Shown here in pieces: positions 21,476 through 30,516 of a stretch of DNA of 45,757 bases. This DNA comes from CAZGZD01 sp964401915 (GTDB taxonomy: Bacteria; Patescibacteriota; Microgenomatia; UBA1406; GWC2-37-13): assembly GCA_964401915.1 (NCBI GenBank), contig CAYOAI010000006.1:1-45757 (forward strand). Direction: 5' to 3'. The number at the start of each line of letters is the position of its first letter. Position 1 is the stretch's first letter. The translations under genes and the position numbers were made by a program. The notes below the pieces were generated by a model, which was not told the DNA's origin, searched no databases, and worked only from the letters and a program-made list of their open reading frames with translations.

Positions 21476-23464
21476 ATGGACGTAAAGATTACATATAATT
21501 GGCTCTGTGAGTATTTAGATACCGATGCTAAGGCTCACGAAATACAAAAATACCTTTCCTTATGCGGGCCATCTGTCGAAAAGGTAGAAAAAAAGGGGGA
21601 TGATTGGGTATTTGATATTGAGGTCACATCCAATAGAGTTGATGCAGCATCTGTCTTCGGTATTGCTCAAGAATGTCAGGCAATTCTGCCGAGATTTGGA
21701 AAAAAAGCAAAATTAAAATATAATCCACTTGCCGATTACCCCTTTAGCAGACTGCCAAATGCAAATCAAAAAAAACTCAATATCACAATTCAGAACACTA
21801 ACCTCTGTTCGCGTTTTAGCGCAATCGTATTCTCAAATATTCAGATAGAGGAGTCTCCCAAATTCATCCAAGAAAGACTAAAAATGTGCGATATAAGTAT
21901 CATCAATAATGTTGTGGACATATCCAACTATCTTATGATCGCACTCGGACAACCTATACATATGTTTGACTATGATCTAATAGTAAGATCCACCATGACT
22001 CTGCGAGAAAGTAACAAGGGTGAGAAGGTTACAACACTCGATAATAAGAGCGTCAGTCTCCCTGGCGGAGATATTGTAATTGAAGATGGAGATGGTCGAC
22101 TTATTGATCTATGTGGAATAATGGGTGGTGCAAACTCAGCAATCAATAAAGATACTCAGAATATTGTACTTTTTGTACAAAATTATAATAAGAGACTCAT
22201 CCGTCGAACTTCAATGACGACCGGCGCGAGATCTCAAGCTGCGACATATTTTGAAAAAGGGCTTGATGAGGAGCGAGTAGAACCAGCACTCGTATACGGA
22301 GCATCTCTTCTTGAAAAATATGCAGGTGGACATGTAGCATCCAAGCTCTACGATATCTACCCGCATCCCTACAAGGGCAAAAGAATAAGCGTAAAGGAAA
22401 GCGATATAGAAAGAATCGTGGGTATAAAAATTCCAGAAAAAGATGCAGTATCTATACTCAAAAATCTTGGATTCGCAACCCATGCAAAAAATAATATCTA
22501 TGAAGTGGAAATTCCAAGTTGGAGACAGTATGATATTGAAATCCCAGCTGATATAGTCGAGGAGATTGCGCGAGTATACGGCTATCATAATCTACCCAAC
22601 ACTCTTCAAGCCCCACAATACGTCACGACTCCAACTGATATACAGGATCAATTCAAGACGCAGCAGATCATAAAAGTCTACCTTAAACATATTGGTCTGA
22701 ACGAGACTATGAACTACTCTATGATCTCAGACATTCAACTTGAGAGATTCGATATTCGTCCCCAAGACTGTCTTATGCTCCAAAATACAATATCTGAGGA
22801 TATAAAATACATGAGACTCTCTCTTATTCCGTCACTCGTCAAAAACATCAAAGATAACTTGGGCAAGCGAGAAAATATTCGACTTTTTGAAATAGCCAAG
22901 ACATACACACCAAGAAAAGGAGAACTACCCCAAGAGACATATCATCTCACAATTGCCACCAATACCACGTACGCAGACATCAAGGGGATAGTGGAGGGGC
23001 TTTTGAATGAATTAACAGTGCATACATATGATGTTGAGCCCAAAAAAACGCAGTATATGAACAATGCGGTAAGCGCTGAAATCGAGAGTCTTGGTCAGTC
23101 AATCGGCAAAGTAGGGCAGCTTGAGAGCAAAATTCAATTCGCACATGAGCTACCCGGGCCTATATACATCGCTGATTTTGAAATCGCAAATCTTATAAAG
23201 GCCGCAACCAATACCCCAAATTACAAGCCGACCAATCAATATGCAACTATTAAGCTCGACCTCACAGTTCATAGTAAAGCAGATCTTCCATACGGCACAA
23301 TCGTCAAAAAAGCGCATGCAACCTCGAGGCTACTGGAAAAGGTAGAATATGTCGGACTTTACAAAGACAAGCTCACTCTAAGATTCTATTTCACATCAAC
23401 CGCAAAAAACCTCTCAGAAGCTGAAGCGAAGGTTGAGCTTGAAAGAATTAAGTCCAAATTTTAA
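21476..23464 (+). CDS. pheT: Phenylalanyl-tRNA synthetase beta subunit, short form
   Basis: Partner of PheS that holds the editing and tRNA-recognition domains. The 662-aa protein is about 130 residues shorter than most bacterial PheT (around 800). The N-terminus runs from ITYNWLCEYLD straight to VFDIEVTSNRVDAASVFGIAQE, without the EMAP/OB tRNA-binding domain normally inserted there. The B3/B4 editing region (INNVVDISNYLMIALGQPIHMFDYD), B5 (DIVEEIARVYGYHNLP) and the catalytic-like module are present, and a C-terminal FDX-ACB domain (KLDLTVHSKADLPYGTIV) is complete. It is convergent with the PBP gene, 6 nt away. Confidence 0.94.
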   Translation: MDVKITYNWLCEYLDTDAKAHEIQKYLSLCGPSVEKVEKKGDDWVFDIEVTSNRVDAASVFGIAQECQAILPRFGKKAKLKYNPLADYPFSRLPNANQKKLNITIQNTNLCSRFSAIVFSNIQIEESPKFIQERLKMCDISIINNVVDISNYLMIALGQPIHMFDYDLIVRSTMTLRESNKGEKVTTLDNKSVSLPGGDIVIEDGDGRLIDLCGIMGGANSAINKDTQNIVLFVQNYNKRLIRRTSMTTGARSQAATYFEKGLDEERVEPALVYGASLLEKYAGGHVASKLYDIYPHPYKGKRISVKESDIERIVGIKIPEKDAVSILKNLGFATHAKNNIYEVEIPSWRQYDIEIPADIVEEIARVYGYHNLPNTLQAPQYVTTPTDIQDQFKTQQIIKVYLKHIGLNETMNYSMISDIQLERFDIRPQDCLMLQNTISEDIKYMRLSLIPSLVKNIKDNLGKRENIRLFEIAKTYTPRKGELPQETYHLTIATNTTYADIKGIVEGLLNELTVHTYDVEPKKTQYMNNAVSAEIESLGQSIGKVGQLESKIQFAHELPGPIYIADFEIANLIKAATNTPNYKPTNQYATIKLDLTVHSKADLPYGTIVKKAHATSRLLEKVEYVGLYKDKLTLRFYFTSTAKNLSEAEAKVELERIKSKF

Positions 23465-23470
23465 GTATTT

Positions 23471-25984
23471 TTACTGCCAGGGCTTGTTGACGCCAATCCT
23501 TATTCTTTTATCTTTCTGAGTACCTTTTTCATTCTTGGCCACTACCTTAAGCTCGTATACACCGTCAGGTAAGTTTACTGTCTCATCGATTTCATGCTTA
23601 TCCTCTTCCCATCTTTTAAGCTTATTGTCCTCATTTGCCACAAGCTCCACCCACTGTATCTTGCTCCCTGATTCTATCTTTGCACGGATTTTGACACTGT
23701 TGCTATTTACTGTCGACTCATTGCTTGGCTCCTGGAATGATATGGTAAGACTCTCAGCGTCATGCTGTGCAGCTGAGTCTGGCACTTTGTAGCGGTCGTC
23801 GCTCTGACCCTTAGCCCACTCGTCAATTGCCTCTTGCCATCTATTTTTGCCATCTGTTGATATTGGGTCACTTTCACGAACTGCGAAATATTGTTTGTCT
23901 CCATCTTTTTTGAAAAAAGGTGAGACTTCTTTGGGCTCTGTGCCTTTTACGAAATATTCAGAGCGAGTAGGGTATCCATCTTTGGGCAATCCTCCAAAAA
24001 GTGAGTCAATCTGAAGAGCTTCAACATCAGAAGGCTTGCCAGCAATTCCATCTTTATACTTTCCGTCTTTTAGAAGTGTACTCATGATCCTATTCCATAT
24101 TGGAGATGCGCCTGTCACACCAGAAGCAATTCGAGCATTCATGGCAGAGTTGTCATTGTTACCTACCCAGACGCCGACCGTGACGTCATTCGTGTAGCCA
24201 AGTGTCCAGTTGTCCCGCTTATCATCGGTCGTACCTGTCTTCACAGCCACAGTACGCCCCGGCACAACAAGCGCCGAATAGGCACCGAAAGCGCCTGCTC
24301 TTGCATTATTGTCGGCCAGAATATGAGAGATGAGGAATGATATTCCCTCAGTAAATACGCGGTTTTCTTTGGTTTTTTTGTAGCTATATATTTTTTTATT
24401 CTGGCCATCGCGTATCTCAGTCACACCATGAGGCTCAATATGGGTACCACCCCGAGCAAATACAGAATAGGCGCCAGTCAAATCCAGCAGTCGCACCTCA
24501 CCACCTCCAAGTGTAATTGCCAGACCGAAGCGATTGATATTCTCAGTCGTTGGCTGAAGAGTAGTGAGACCTGCATCGTAGGCATTCTGAAGAAAATCAC
24601 GAATACCCACCATAGCCAACATCTTGACAGCCGGAACATTGATGGAGTTGCCGAGTGCAAATCTTACTTGAATTGGCCCACGAAATTTGCCATCGTAGTT
24701 TGCTGGCTTATACCCATGAGCTGTATCTTGGGAAAATTCAGTTGGCACATCCATAAGCATAGTTGCTGGTGTATAGCCTTTCTCAAATCCTGTTGCATAG
24801 GTAATTGGCTTGAGTGCAGATCCTGGCTGACGCATACCAAGGGCAGCGTTGAATTTACCAAATTTGTTGTCATTAAAGTCATATGATCCGACCATTGCCA
24901 AAATCTCGCCGGTCTTGCTGTCAAGTACTACAGCTGCACCATTTGATGCATTGTATCCTTTTAGCTTGCCAACCTCTTCATTGACGATTTTTTCTGCTTG
25001 CTTTTGAGCCTTCAGAGAAAGCGTTGTCTTAATACGCAAACCCTTGTCAAATGCGCCTGCGCCATATTCTCGTTCAATAAAATCCCGAACGTAGAATACA
25101 AAATGAGTCGCTGCAAATGCAAACTTGGGGCTTGAAAACTTGGTTTTGTCGATCTGCAGACCAGCTTCCTGTTCCTGTTCACGGGTGATATAGTGGTCCT
25201 CACGCATTCGACGAAGCACATCATGCGCACGACCCTTCCACGTGTCATTTTGTCCAATATAGGGAGAGTAGTACGAAGGTCGCTGTGGGAGTCCTGCAAG
25301 AATTGCAGACTGGGCAAGAGTCAGATCCTTGGGATCTCGATCAAAATACCCACGGGCAGCTGATCCAACCCCCCAAAAAGACCCTCCATATGGAGCCTCA
25401 TTGAGATACATCTCCAGAATCTGATCTTTCGTATATCGCTTCTCAACTTCTGTCGCAAGAATCACTTCCTTGACTTTACGAGGAAGACTTCTTTGAGAAT
25501 CGAGGAGAACATTTTTGATGAGTTGTTGTGTAATTGTGGATCCACCCTGCACGCTTCCTCTAAATACTATACTGAGTACTGCACGAATAATGCCTGTTTG
25601 AGATATGCCTTTATGTTTGTAGAAATTCTTATCTTCAATCGCTATCGTGCCTTTTTTTAAATAATCGGGTATCTCATCAAATTTGACAGGTACTCGATTC
25701 TTATCTTTGTCAAAATCATAAATCACTTCACCATCTCTATCATAAAATACCGTACCTGCACCAGCGGCCTCAGCAAGCTTACCAGGTGCTGGAAGATCTC
25801 GACCATACCACGCAAATACAAGAAATGATCCAAAAAAGCCGATAATTATGAGGATAATAAGTCCGGTGATAAGGGTTACTGTCAGTTTTTGCTTCGAGAA
25901 TAAGCGACTTCTTCTGTGTCGAGGAGTTCCGGTAAATGAAGCGGAGTTTGAGGATTGGCTACTCCGTCTCCTAACAATTGCCAT
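23471..25984 (-). CDS. Class A penicillin-binding protein (transglycosylase/transpeptidase)
   Basis: Polymerises and cross-links peptidoglycan outside the membrane. The 837-aa protein has a basic cytoplasmic tail, one membrane anchor (about 36-60), and a GT51 glycosyltransferase domain with AIEDKNFYKHKG (catalytic Glu), GGSTITQQLIKN and KVKEVILATEVEKRYTKDQIL. The transpeptidase domain has active-site Ser in RQPGSALKPITY (SxxK), SIN in LGNSINVPAV, and KTGTTDDKRDNW. A C-terminal Ig-like extension (about 720-837) follows. I chose ATG 25984 over the one 6 nt upstream because TATAAT (25998-25993 on minus) is 8 nt away from it but only 2 nt from the other. Confidence 0.95.
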   Translation of the reverse strand: MAIVRRRSSQSSNSASFTGTPRHRRSRLFSKQKLTVTLITGLIILIIIGFFGSFLVFAWYGRDLPAPGKLAEAAGAGTVFYDRDGEVIYDFDKDKNRVPVKFDEIPDYLKKGTIAIEDKNFYKHKGISQTGIIRAVLSIVFRGSVQGGSTITQQLIKNVLLDSQRSLPRKVKEVILATEVEKRYTKDQILEMYLNEAPYGGSFWGVGSAARGYFDRDPKDLTLAQSAILAGLPQRPSYYSPYIGQNDTWKGRAHDVLRRMREDHYITREQEQEAGLQIDKTKFSSPKFAFAATHFVFYVRDFIEREYGAGAFDKGLRIKTTLSLKAQKQAEKIVNEEVGKLKGYNASNGAAVVLDSKTGEILAMVGSYDFNDNKFGKFNAALGMRQPGSALKPITYATGFEKGYTPATMLMDVPTEFSQDTAHGYKPANYDGKFRGPIQVRFALGNSINVPAVKMLAMVGIRDFLQNAYDAGLTTLQPTTENINRFGLAITLGGGEVRLLDLTGAYSVFARGGTHIEPHGVTEIRDGQNKKIYSYKKTKENRVFTEGISFLISHILADNNARAGAFGAYSALVVPGRTVAVKTGTTDDKRDNWTLGYTNDVTVGVWVGNNDNSAMNARIASGVTGASPIWNRIMSTLLKDGKYKDGIAGKPSDVEALQIDSLFGGLPKDGYPTRSEYFVKGTEPKEVSPFFKKDGDKQYFAVRESDPISTDGKNRWQEAIDEWAKGQSDDRYKVPDSAAQHDAESLTISFQEPSNESTVNSNSVKIRAKIESGSKIQWVELVANEDNKLKRWEEDKHEIDETVNLPDGVYELKVVAKNEKGTQKDKRIRIGVNKPWQ

Positions 25985-26019
25985 ATTCATTCATTATAGC
26001 AAAAATCTTTTCATCATCA

Positions 26020-26025
26020 TATAAT
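26020..26025 (+). promoter_or_regulatory. -10 box of the 39-aa membrane peptide gene
   Basis: TATAAT at 26020-26025, 9 nt before the ATG at 26035. It lies 22 nt from the divergent -10 box of the PBP gene (25993-25998), so the two promoters face away from each other in a very compact region. Confidence 0.5.
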
Positions 26026-26034
26026 AGATAGCGT

Positions 26035-26154
26035 ATGAAAAAAAGACTTAAGAGAATCTTTAAAAAAGAAAACGTAATCAAAGTAATTATTGTGATCAGC
26101 ACAATCGCTCTCGTCGGCTCATCTCTTACCATACCCTTTCTTGTTGGTAAATAA
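26035..26154 (+). CDS. Small single-span membrane peptide (39 aa)
   Basis: ATG 26035 to TAA 26154. The first 17 residues are strongly basic (MKKRLKRIFKKENVIK), followed by one hydrophobic helix of about 20 residues (VIIVISTIALVGSSLTIPFL) and a short end, VGK. The positive-inside rule puts the N-terminus in the cytoplasm. I do not recognise a family. A TATAAT box 9 nt upstream and a clean stop 23 nt before recG support it. It could be a recG leader peptide or an independent membrane peptide. Confidence 0.55.
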   Translation: MKKRLKRIFKKENVIKVIIVISTIALVGSSLTIPFLVGK

Positions 26155-26177
26155 CAAAAAGAAAATGCAAATATTGT

Positions 26178-28220
26178 ATGTATGATACGCCAATTGATCA
26201 ACTCCCCCAGACATCCGCGCTCACACTTGGTCGACTAAAGTCGATCGGCATAAATACATTCGGCGATCTACTCAAATACTTTCCCGTGAGATATGCCGAC
26301 TTCTCACTCATTGAAACTATTAATAAACTGCAAGTTGGAGAGTCGGCAACTGTGAAGGGGGTAGTAGTTTCAGCAAAAAATAGCTATACCAGACGTCGTG
26401 GATTTACCATTCAAAATATACTCGTAGATGATGACACAGGCAAAATAGAAATCACCTGGTTCAATCAGCCATACATTCTGCGCAACATAAAAGAAGGTAT
26501 GCGCATCGCAGTTGCCGGAGTTGTCGCCAAGTCCTCAACAGGCATAAAACTCGAGCCCAAAGAATATGAGCTGACAGGTGACAGCAAAGACACAGTTCAC
26601 ACGGGGCGGATTGTGCCATACTATTCAGAAAAAAGAGGACTTTCTTCTCGACTGCTGCGAGAAAAAATATCGACTGTGCTTACTCTAACATCAACCAGTA
26701 AACCAGCACCTGACCCTCTGCCTACGAAGATTCGAAAGAAATATAATCTCATTCCGCAAGAGACGGCGATTCGCCTTATTCATTTCCCACCAGATCTAAA
26801 GTCACAAGAAAGCGCCACATACCGACTTGCTTTTGATGAGTTTTTTATCATTCAGCTATCTGCCGCGCTGACTCGAGAAAAATGGAAAAACGAAAAGGAC
26901 GGACACGCCTTTGAAATCAAAAAATATGAAAATAAGATATTGGATTTTACAAAAAATCTTCCATTTAAGCTCACTGACTCCCAAAATAAAGTCATACACG
27001 AAATTACTAAAGACCTTCAAAATGCATATCCTATGAATAGATTTTTGCAAGGAGATGTCGGATCTGGCAAGACAGTAGTTGCCGCGATAGCTGCTCTTGC
27101 TGCTCAGCTCAACGGATTCCAGACTCTTTTTATGGCGCCCACTGAGATATTGGCCAATCAACATTTTTCAACACTCTCAAGTCTTTTTCAAAAAACAAGT
27201 ATTAAAGTAGGGCTGCATACAGGGTCGGCAAAAATCAATAAATCCGAAAATTATGATATTGTCATTGGCACCCACGCACTAATCCAAAAAACAGTAAACC
27301 TTGGTAGAGTGGGACTTGTCGTCATTGATGAACAGCATAGATTTGGAGTCAGACAGAGAGCAAAGCTTAAAGAAAAGGGTATTAACCCACACCTTCTTAC
27401 TATGACAGCCACACCAATTCCTCGTACTGTCGCACTTACACTGTATGGCGAACTTGATATATCGGTCATTGACCAGATGCCAGTTGGACGAATACCCATC
27501 AAAACTCATCTTGTACCCAAGATCAAGCGGGATAAAGGCTACGGGTGGATTGCTGATCAAGTTAAAGACACCGGGTCACAAGTGTTTGTTGTCTGCCCAC
27601 TTATTGAAGAATCAGAGCACGAGACTATGCAGACTGTGCGTGCTGCCACAGCTGAATACGAAAAACTAAAAACCACAATATTCAAACACCTTACTGTTGG
27701 ACTCATTCATGGCAAGCTAAAACCTGCTGAGAAAAATCAGATTATGCTCGACTTCCAAAACAAAAAATATGATGTTCTTGTGACGACAACGGTTGTGGAG
27801 GTTGGAATCGATGTGGCAAATGCAACAATTATGTTGATTGAGGGTGCGGAGCGATTTGGACTCGCACAACTTCATCAACTGCGAGGACGAGTGGGGCGTG
27901 GGGCTAAAAAGTCATACTGTTTCCTATTTACAGAGACAGAAAATGAGGCTGTCAAAAATAGACTCGAATATTTTGCGCATACTGAGTTGGGGGCACAAGT
28001 TGCTGAGTATGACTTCAAACACAGAGGAGCAGGGGATATCTATGGACTACGCCAACATGGAGCGAGTAGTCTTGCAATTGCAAATCTATCAGATTATGCC
28101 CTTATTAAAGAGACACAAGATTCAGTATCTGAATTTGTCAAAGAGTACAAAATAGAAGATTTCCCTGAGCTAAATCAGATCATAAAGAACTATCAATTTG
28201 ACCTGATTGCCAAAGATTAA
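26178..28220 (+). CDS. recG: ATP-dependent DNA helicase RecG
   Basis: RecG remodels stalled forks and branched DNA. The 680-aa length is normal. The N-terminal wedge/OB domain includes GDLLKYFPVRYADFS and VVVSAKNSYTRRRGFTIQNIL. Helicase motifs are GDVGSGKTVVAAIAALAAQ (Walker A), APTEILANQH (Ia), VIDEQHRFGVRQR (DEQH box), MTATPIPRT (III) and the C-terminal LLIEGAERFG-type and QLRGRVGRG (VI) segments. The end HRGAGDIYGLRQHG is the TRG-like region. It is convergent with pilC, with only 3 nt between stops. Confidence 0.96.
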   Translation: MYDTPIDQLPQTSALTLGRLKSIGINTFGDLLKYFPVRYADFSLIETINKLQVGESATVKGVVVSAKNSYTRRRGFTIQNILVDDDTGKIEITWFNQPYILRNIKEGMRIAVAGVVAKSSTGIKLEPKEYELTGDSKDTVHTGRIVPYYSEKRGLSSRLLREKISTVLTLTSTSKPAPDPLPTKIRKKYNLIPQETAIRLIHFPPDLKSQESATYRLAFDEFFIIQLSAALTREKWKNEKDGHAFEIKKYENKILDFTKNLPFKLTDSQNKVIHEITKDLQNAYPMNRFLQGDVGSGKTVVAAIAALAAQLNGFQTLFMAPTEILANQHFSTLSSLFQKTSIKVGLHTGSAKINKSENYDIVIGTHALIQKTVNLGRVGLVVIDEQHRFGVRQRAKLKEKGINPHLLTMTATPIPRTVALTLYGELDISVIDQMPVGRIPIKTHLVPKIKRDKGYGWIADQVKDTGSQVFVVCPLIEESEHETMQTVRAATAEYEKLKTTIFKHLTVGLIHGKLKPAEKNQIMLDFQNKKYDVLVTTTVVEVGIDVANATIMLIEGAERFGLAQLHQLRGRVGRGAKKSYCFLFTETENEAVKNRLEYFAHTELGAQVAEYDFKHRGAGDIYGLRQHGASSLAIANLSDYALIKETQDSVSEFVKEYKIEDFPELNQIIKNYQFDLIAKD

Positions 28221-28223
28221 TAT

Positions 28224-29423
28224 TTAAAAGTGACTTGTCAGATTGTAAATTGGGGTAATGACCGAGAGGACAAGAAATCCCACACCAAGACCTAAAAATA
28301 CCAGAATAAGTGGCTCGATGAGCGTCGTCATTGCCTTAATCGCAAGCTCTGATTCTGACTGAAAATATCGAGAAAGCCGACCTAAGGTATCATCGAGATG
28401 GCCTGTACTTTCGCCTACAATTGTCATCTGTACAAGTATTGGGGGAAATATCTTCTCCGAGGCAAGAGACTCTCCGATAGATTGACCTTTCTCAACCTTC
28501 TTATAGATATTTTTGAAAGATTCCTCATAGACCGAATTCCCCGCTGTCTCAACGACTATATTCAAAGCCTCAAGAATCGACACACCAGACTCAACCAGAA
28601 TAGATAAAGTTCGAGTCGAGTTTACAAGAGCAGCCATTTGGACTACATTCTTTAGTATGGGTAGCCTCAAAAGAGTTGAGTCGAGCATATACTTACCTGC
28701 CCTTGTACGAAAATACGACCGCATACCAATATATGCGCCTATCGCACCAACAATAATAACCGGCCATAGACGGGTCGTGACAGATGAAATAGCAATAAGA
28801 AGCTTTGTCGTCCACGGCAAATCAATTTGAAAATCCGTATATAGACCAAGTAGTTTAGGAACAACAAAAGTCACCATGATAAACATCACAATAATCATTG
28901 CCGTCACGACTATTATAGGGTAGATAAGCGCTCCCTTAAGCTTTCCTCTAAATTCGCGCTCACTCTCAAGATTTTCAGACAACTTAAGTAGTATGTCAGC
29001 CAACTTACCTGATGCTTCCCCCGACTTAACAAGCGCGATATATAGATTGGAGAAATATTGAGGATATGATTTTAAAGCAGATGATAGAGTATTCCCCCCC
29101 TTTACATGCTTATCGATCTCTTCAATAAGCTTGAGGAGGCTTTCTTTTGTCGTCTGCTTTTTAAGAATTTCTAAAGAATCAACAATTGTCAGACCTGCAT
29201 TCAACATAATTGCAAGTTGGCGCGTCAAATCGACAATATCCGTAAATGTAATTCTGTCAAAAAAGCTACTAAATATCGCAATTTGACTCGTCCCAACTTC
29301 TTTTACTTCAATGGGAAAGTAGCCATTGTCTTTGAGATACTGTATGACTTCGCCCTCATCTTTTGCCTCAATCTTTTTTTTATATAATCGCTCTCCTCGC
29401 AAAGCCTTATATCGATACAGCAT
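28224..29423 (-). CDS. pilC: Type IV pilus inner-membrane platform protein PilC
   Basis: PilC (GspF family) anchors the PilB and PilT motors in the membrane. The 399-aa protein has two repeated GspF domains: FTDIVDLTRQLAIMLNAGLTIVDSLEIL (about 62-89) and the later MAALVNSTRTLSILVESGVSILEALNIV. Three main membrane spans sit at about 164-190, 215-235 and 370-395. I start at ATG 29423 because a GGGAGGAG Shine-Dalgarno lies 8-10 nt upstream; an in-frame TTG overlaps that site. It is the last gene of pilB-pilT-pilC and starts 26 nt after the pilT stop. Confidence 0.94.
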   Translation of the reverse strand: MLYRYKALRGERLYKKKIEAKDEGEVIQYLKDNGYFPIEVKEVGTSQIAIFSSFFDRITFTDIVDLTRQLAIMLNAGLTIVDSLEILKKQTTKESLLKLIEEIDKHVKGGNTLSSALKSYPQYFSNLYIALVKSGEASGKLADILLKLSENLESEREFRGKLKGALIYPIIVVTAMIIVMFIMVTFVVPKLLGLYTDFQIDLPWTTKLLIAISSVTTRLWPVIIVGAIGAYIGMRSYFRTRAGKYMLDSTLLRLPILKNVVQMAALVNSTRTLSILVESGVSILEALNIVVETAGNSVYEESFKNIYKKVEKGQSIGESLASEKIFPPILVQMTIVGESTGHLDDTLGRLSRYFQSESELAIKAMTTLIEPLILVFLGLGVGFLVLSVITPIYNLTSHF

Positions 29424-29448
29424 AGAAGTCGCACTCCTCCCTTGCAAA

Positions 29449-30501
29449 CTATGTAATAAATTTTGTTATCTCTTTGGGTCTTAGCGCATACGCAAGTGCA
29501 ACCTCTTTGGTAATAAGCCCTTGCTGATATAGTTGATATAGATATTTCTCAAAATAAATAAATCCTTCAGCGCCCGATGTCTGAATAACATTGTCCAGAA
29601 GATATGGCTTACCATCTCGAATAATCGATGCTACGGCCTGATTATTGTACATAATCTCAACGGCCGGAATACGACCTACACCATCTGCCCGAGGAAGTAG
29701 TCTTTGAGACACGACAGCCCGAAGTGTGGTTGCCAGCTGAGAGCGTATTTGATTCTGTTGGTGGGCCGGGAATATATCAATTATTCGATTTATCGTCTCA
29801 GGAGCAGAAGAGGTATGTAGGGTAGAGAAGACCAGGTGCCCAGTCTCAGCTATTGAGACCACCTGTTGTGTCGACTCAAAATCCCGCATCTCTCCAACAA
29901 GCACAACATCAGGATCCTCGCGCAGAATTGAACGCAACGATATGTTCCATGAATGAGTATCCTGGTGTAGTTCCCGCTGTGCAATGATAGACTTCGCTGC
30001 TGGATACACATACTCGATCGGGTCCTCAACTGTGATGATATGTCGCGTAGAGTTGATATTAATCTCATTTATAAGAGCAGCCAGGGTCGAGCTTTTTCCT
30101 TCACCTGTTGGGCCATTGACCAGTACCAACCCGTTGCTATACTTCGTCAGCTCGTGGAATATGGTCGGAAGGCCGAGTTGCTCAATTGTCTTAATCTTGT
30201 TTGGGATAAGGCGAAAAGAAGCATTGAGCGTTCCCTGAGCATAGTAAATATTTACCCTAAATCGGTGATCCTTATATTTATAGCCAATATCTATTTCTTT
30301 GTTAGCCAGCAAATTTTCCTTTTGCTCATCAGTCAAAAAAGACGTAAGCATATCGCGCGCAACCTCTGGCGTAACGAGCGACAACGTTGTCAGCTGATGA
30401 AGCTCTCCATTGATTCGAACGGCTGGATAATATCCAACAGTGATATGTAAATCTGAGGCATTACGCTCAATTGTTAGATCAAAAAGTACGTTGATATCCA
30501 T
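29449..30501 (-). CDS. pilT: Type IV pilus retraction ATPase PilT
   Basis: Hexameric ATPase that depolymerises the pilus for twitching or DNA uptake. 350 aa, normal. Motifs: LVNGPTGEGKSSTLAALI (Walker A; Glu replaces the usual Ser but the GK-S frame is intact), ITVEDPIEYVY (Asp box), LREDPDVVLVGEMRD (Walker B), and AETGHLVFSTLHT (His box) followed by SAPETINRIIDIFP typical of PilT. It lies 15 nt after pilB on the same strand. Confidence 0.95.
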   Translation of the reverse strand: MDINVLFDLTIERNASDLHITVGYYPAVRINGELHQLTTLSLVTPEVARDMLTSFLTDEQKENLLANKEIDIGYKYKDHRFRVNIYYAQGTLNASFRLIPNKIKTIEQLGLPTIFHELTKYSNGLVLVNGPTGEGKSSTLAALINEININSTRHIITVEDPIEYVYPAAKSIIAQRELHQDTHSWNISLRSILREDPDVVLVGEMRDFESTQQVVSIAETGHLVFSTLHTSSAPETINRIIDIFPAHQQNQIRSQLATTLRAVVSQRLLPRADGVGRIPAVEIMYNNQAVASIIRDGKPYLLDNVIQTSGAEGFIYFEKYLYQLYQQGLITKEVALAYALRPKEITKFIT

Positions 30502-30516
30502 ATATATTATTATGCA

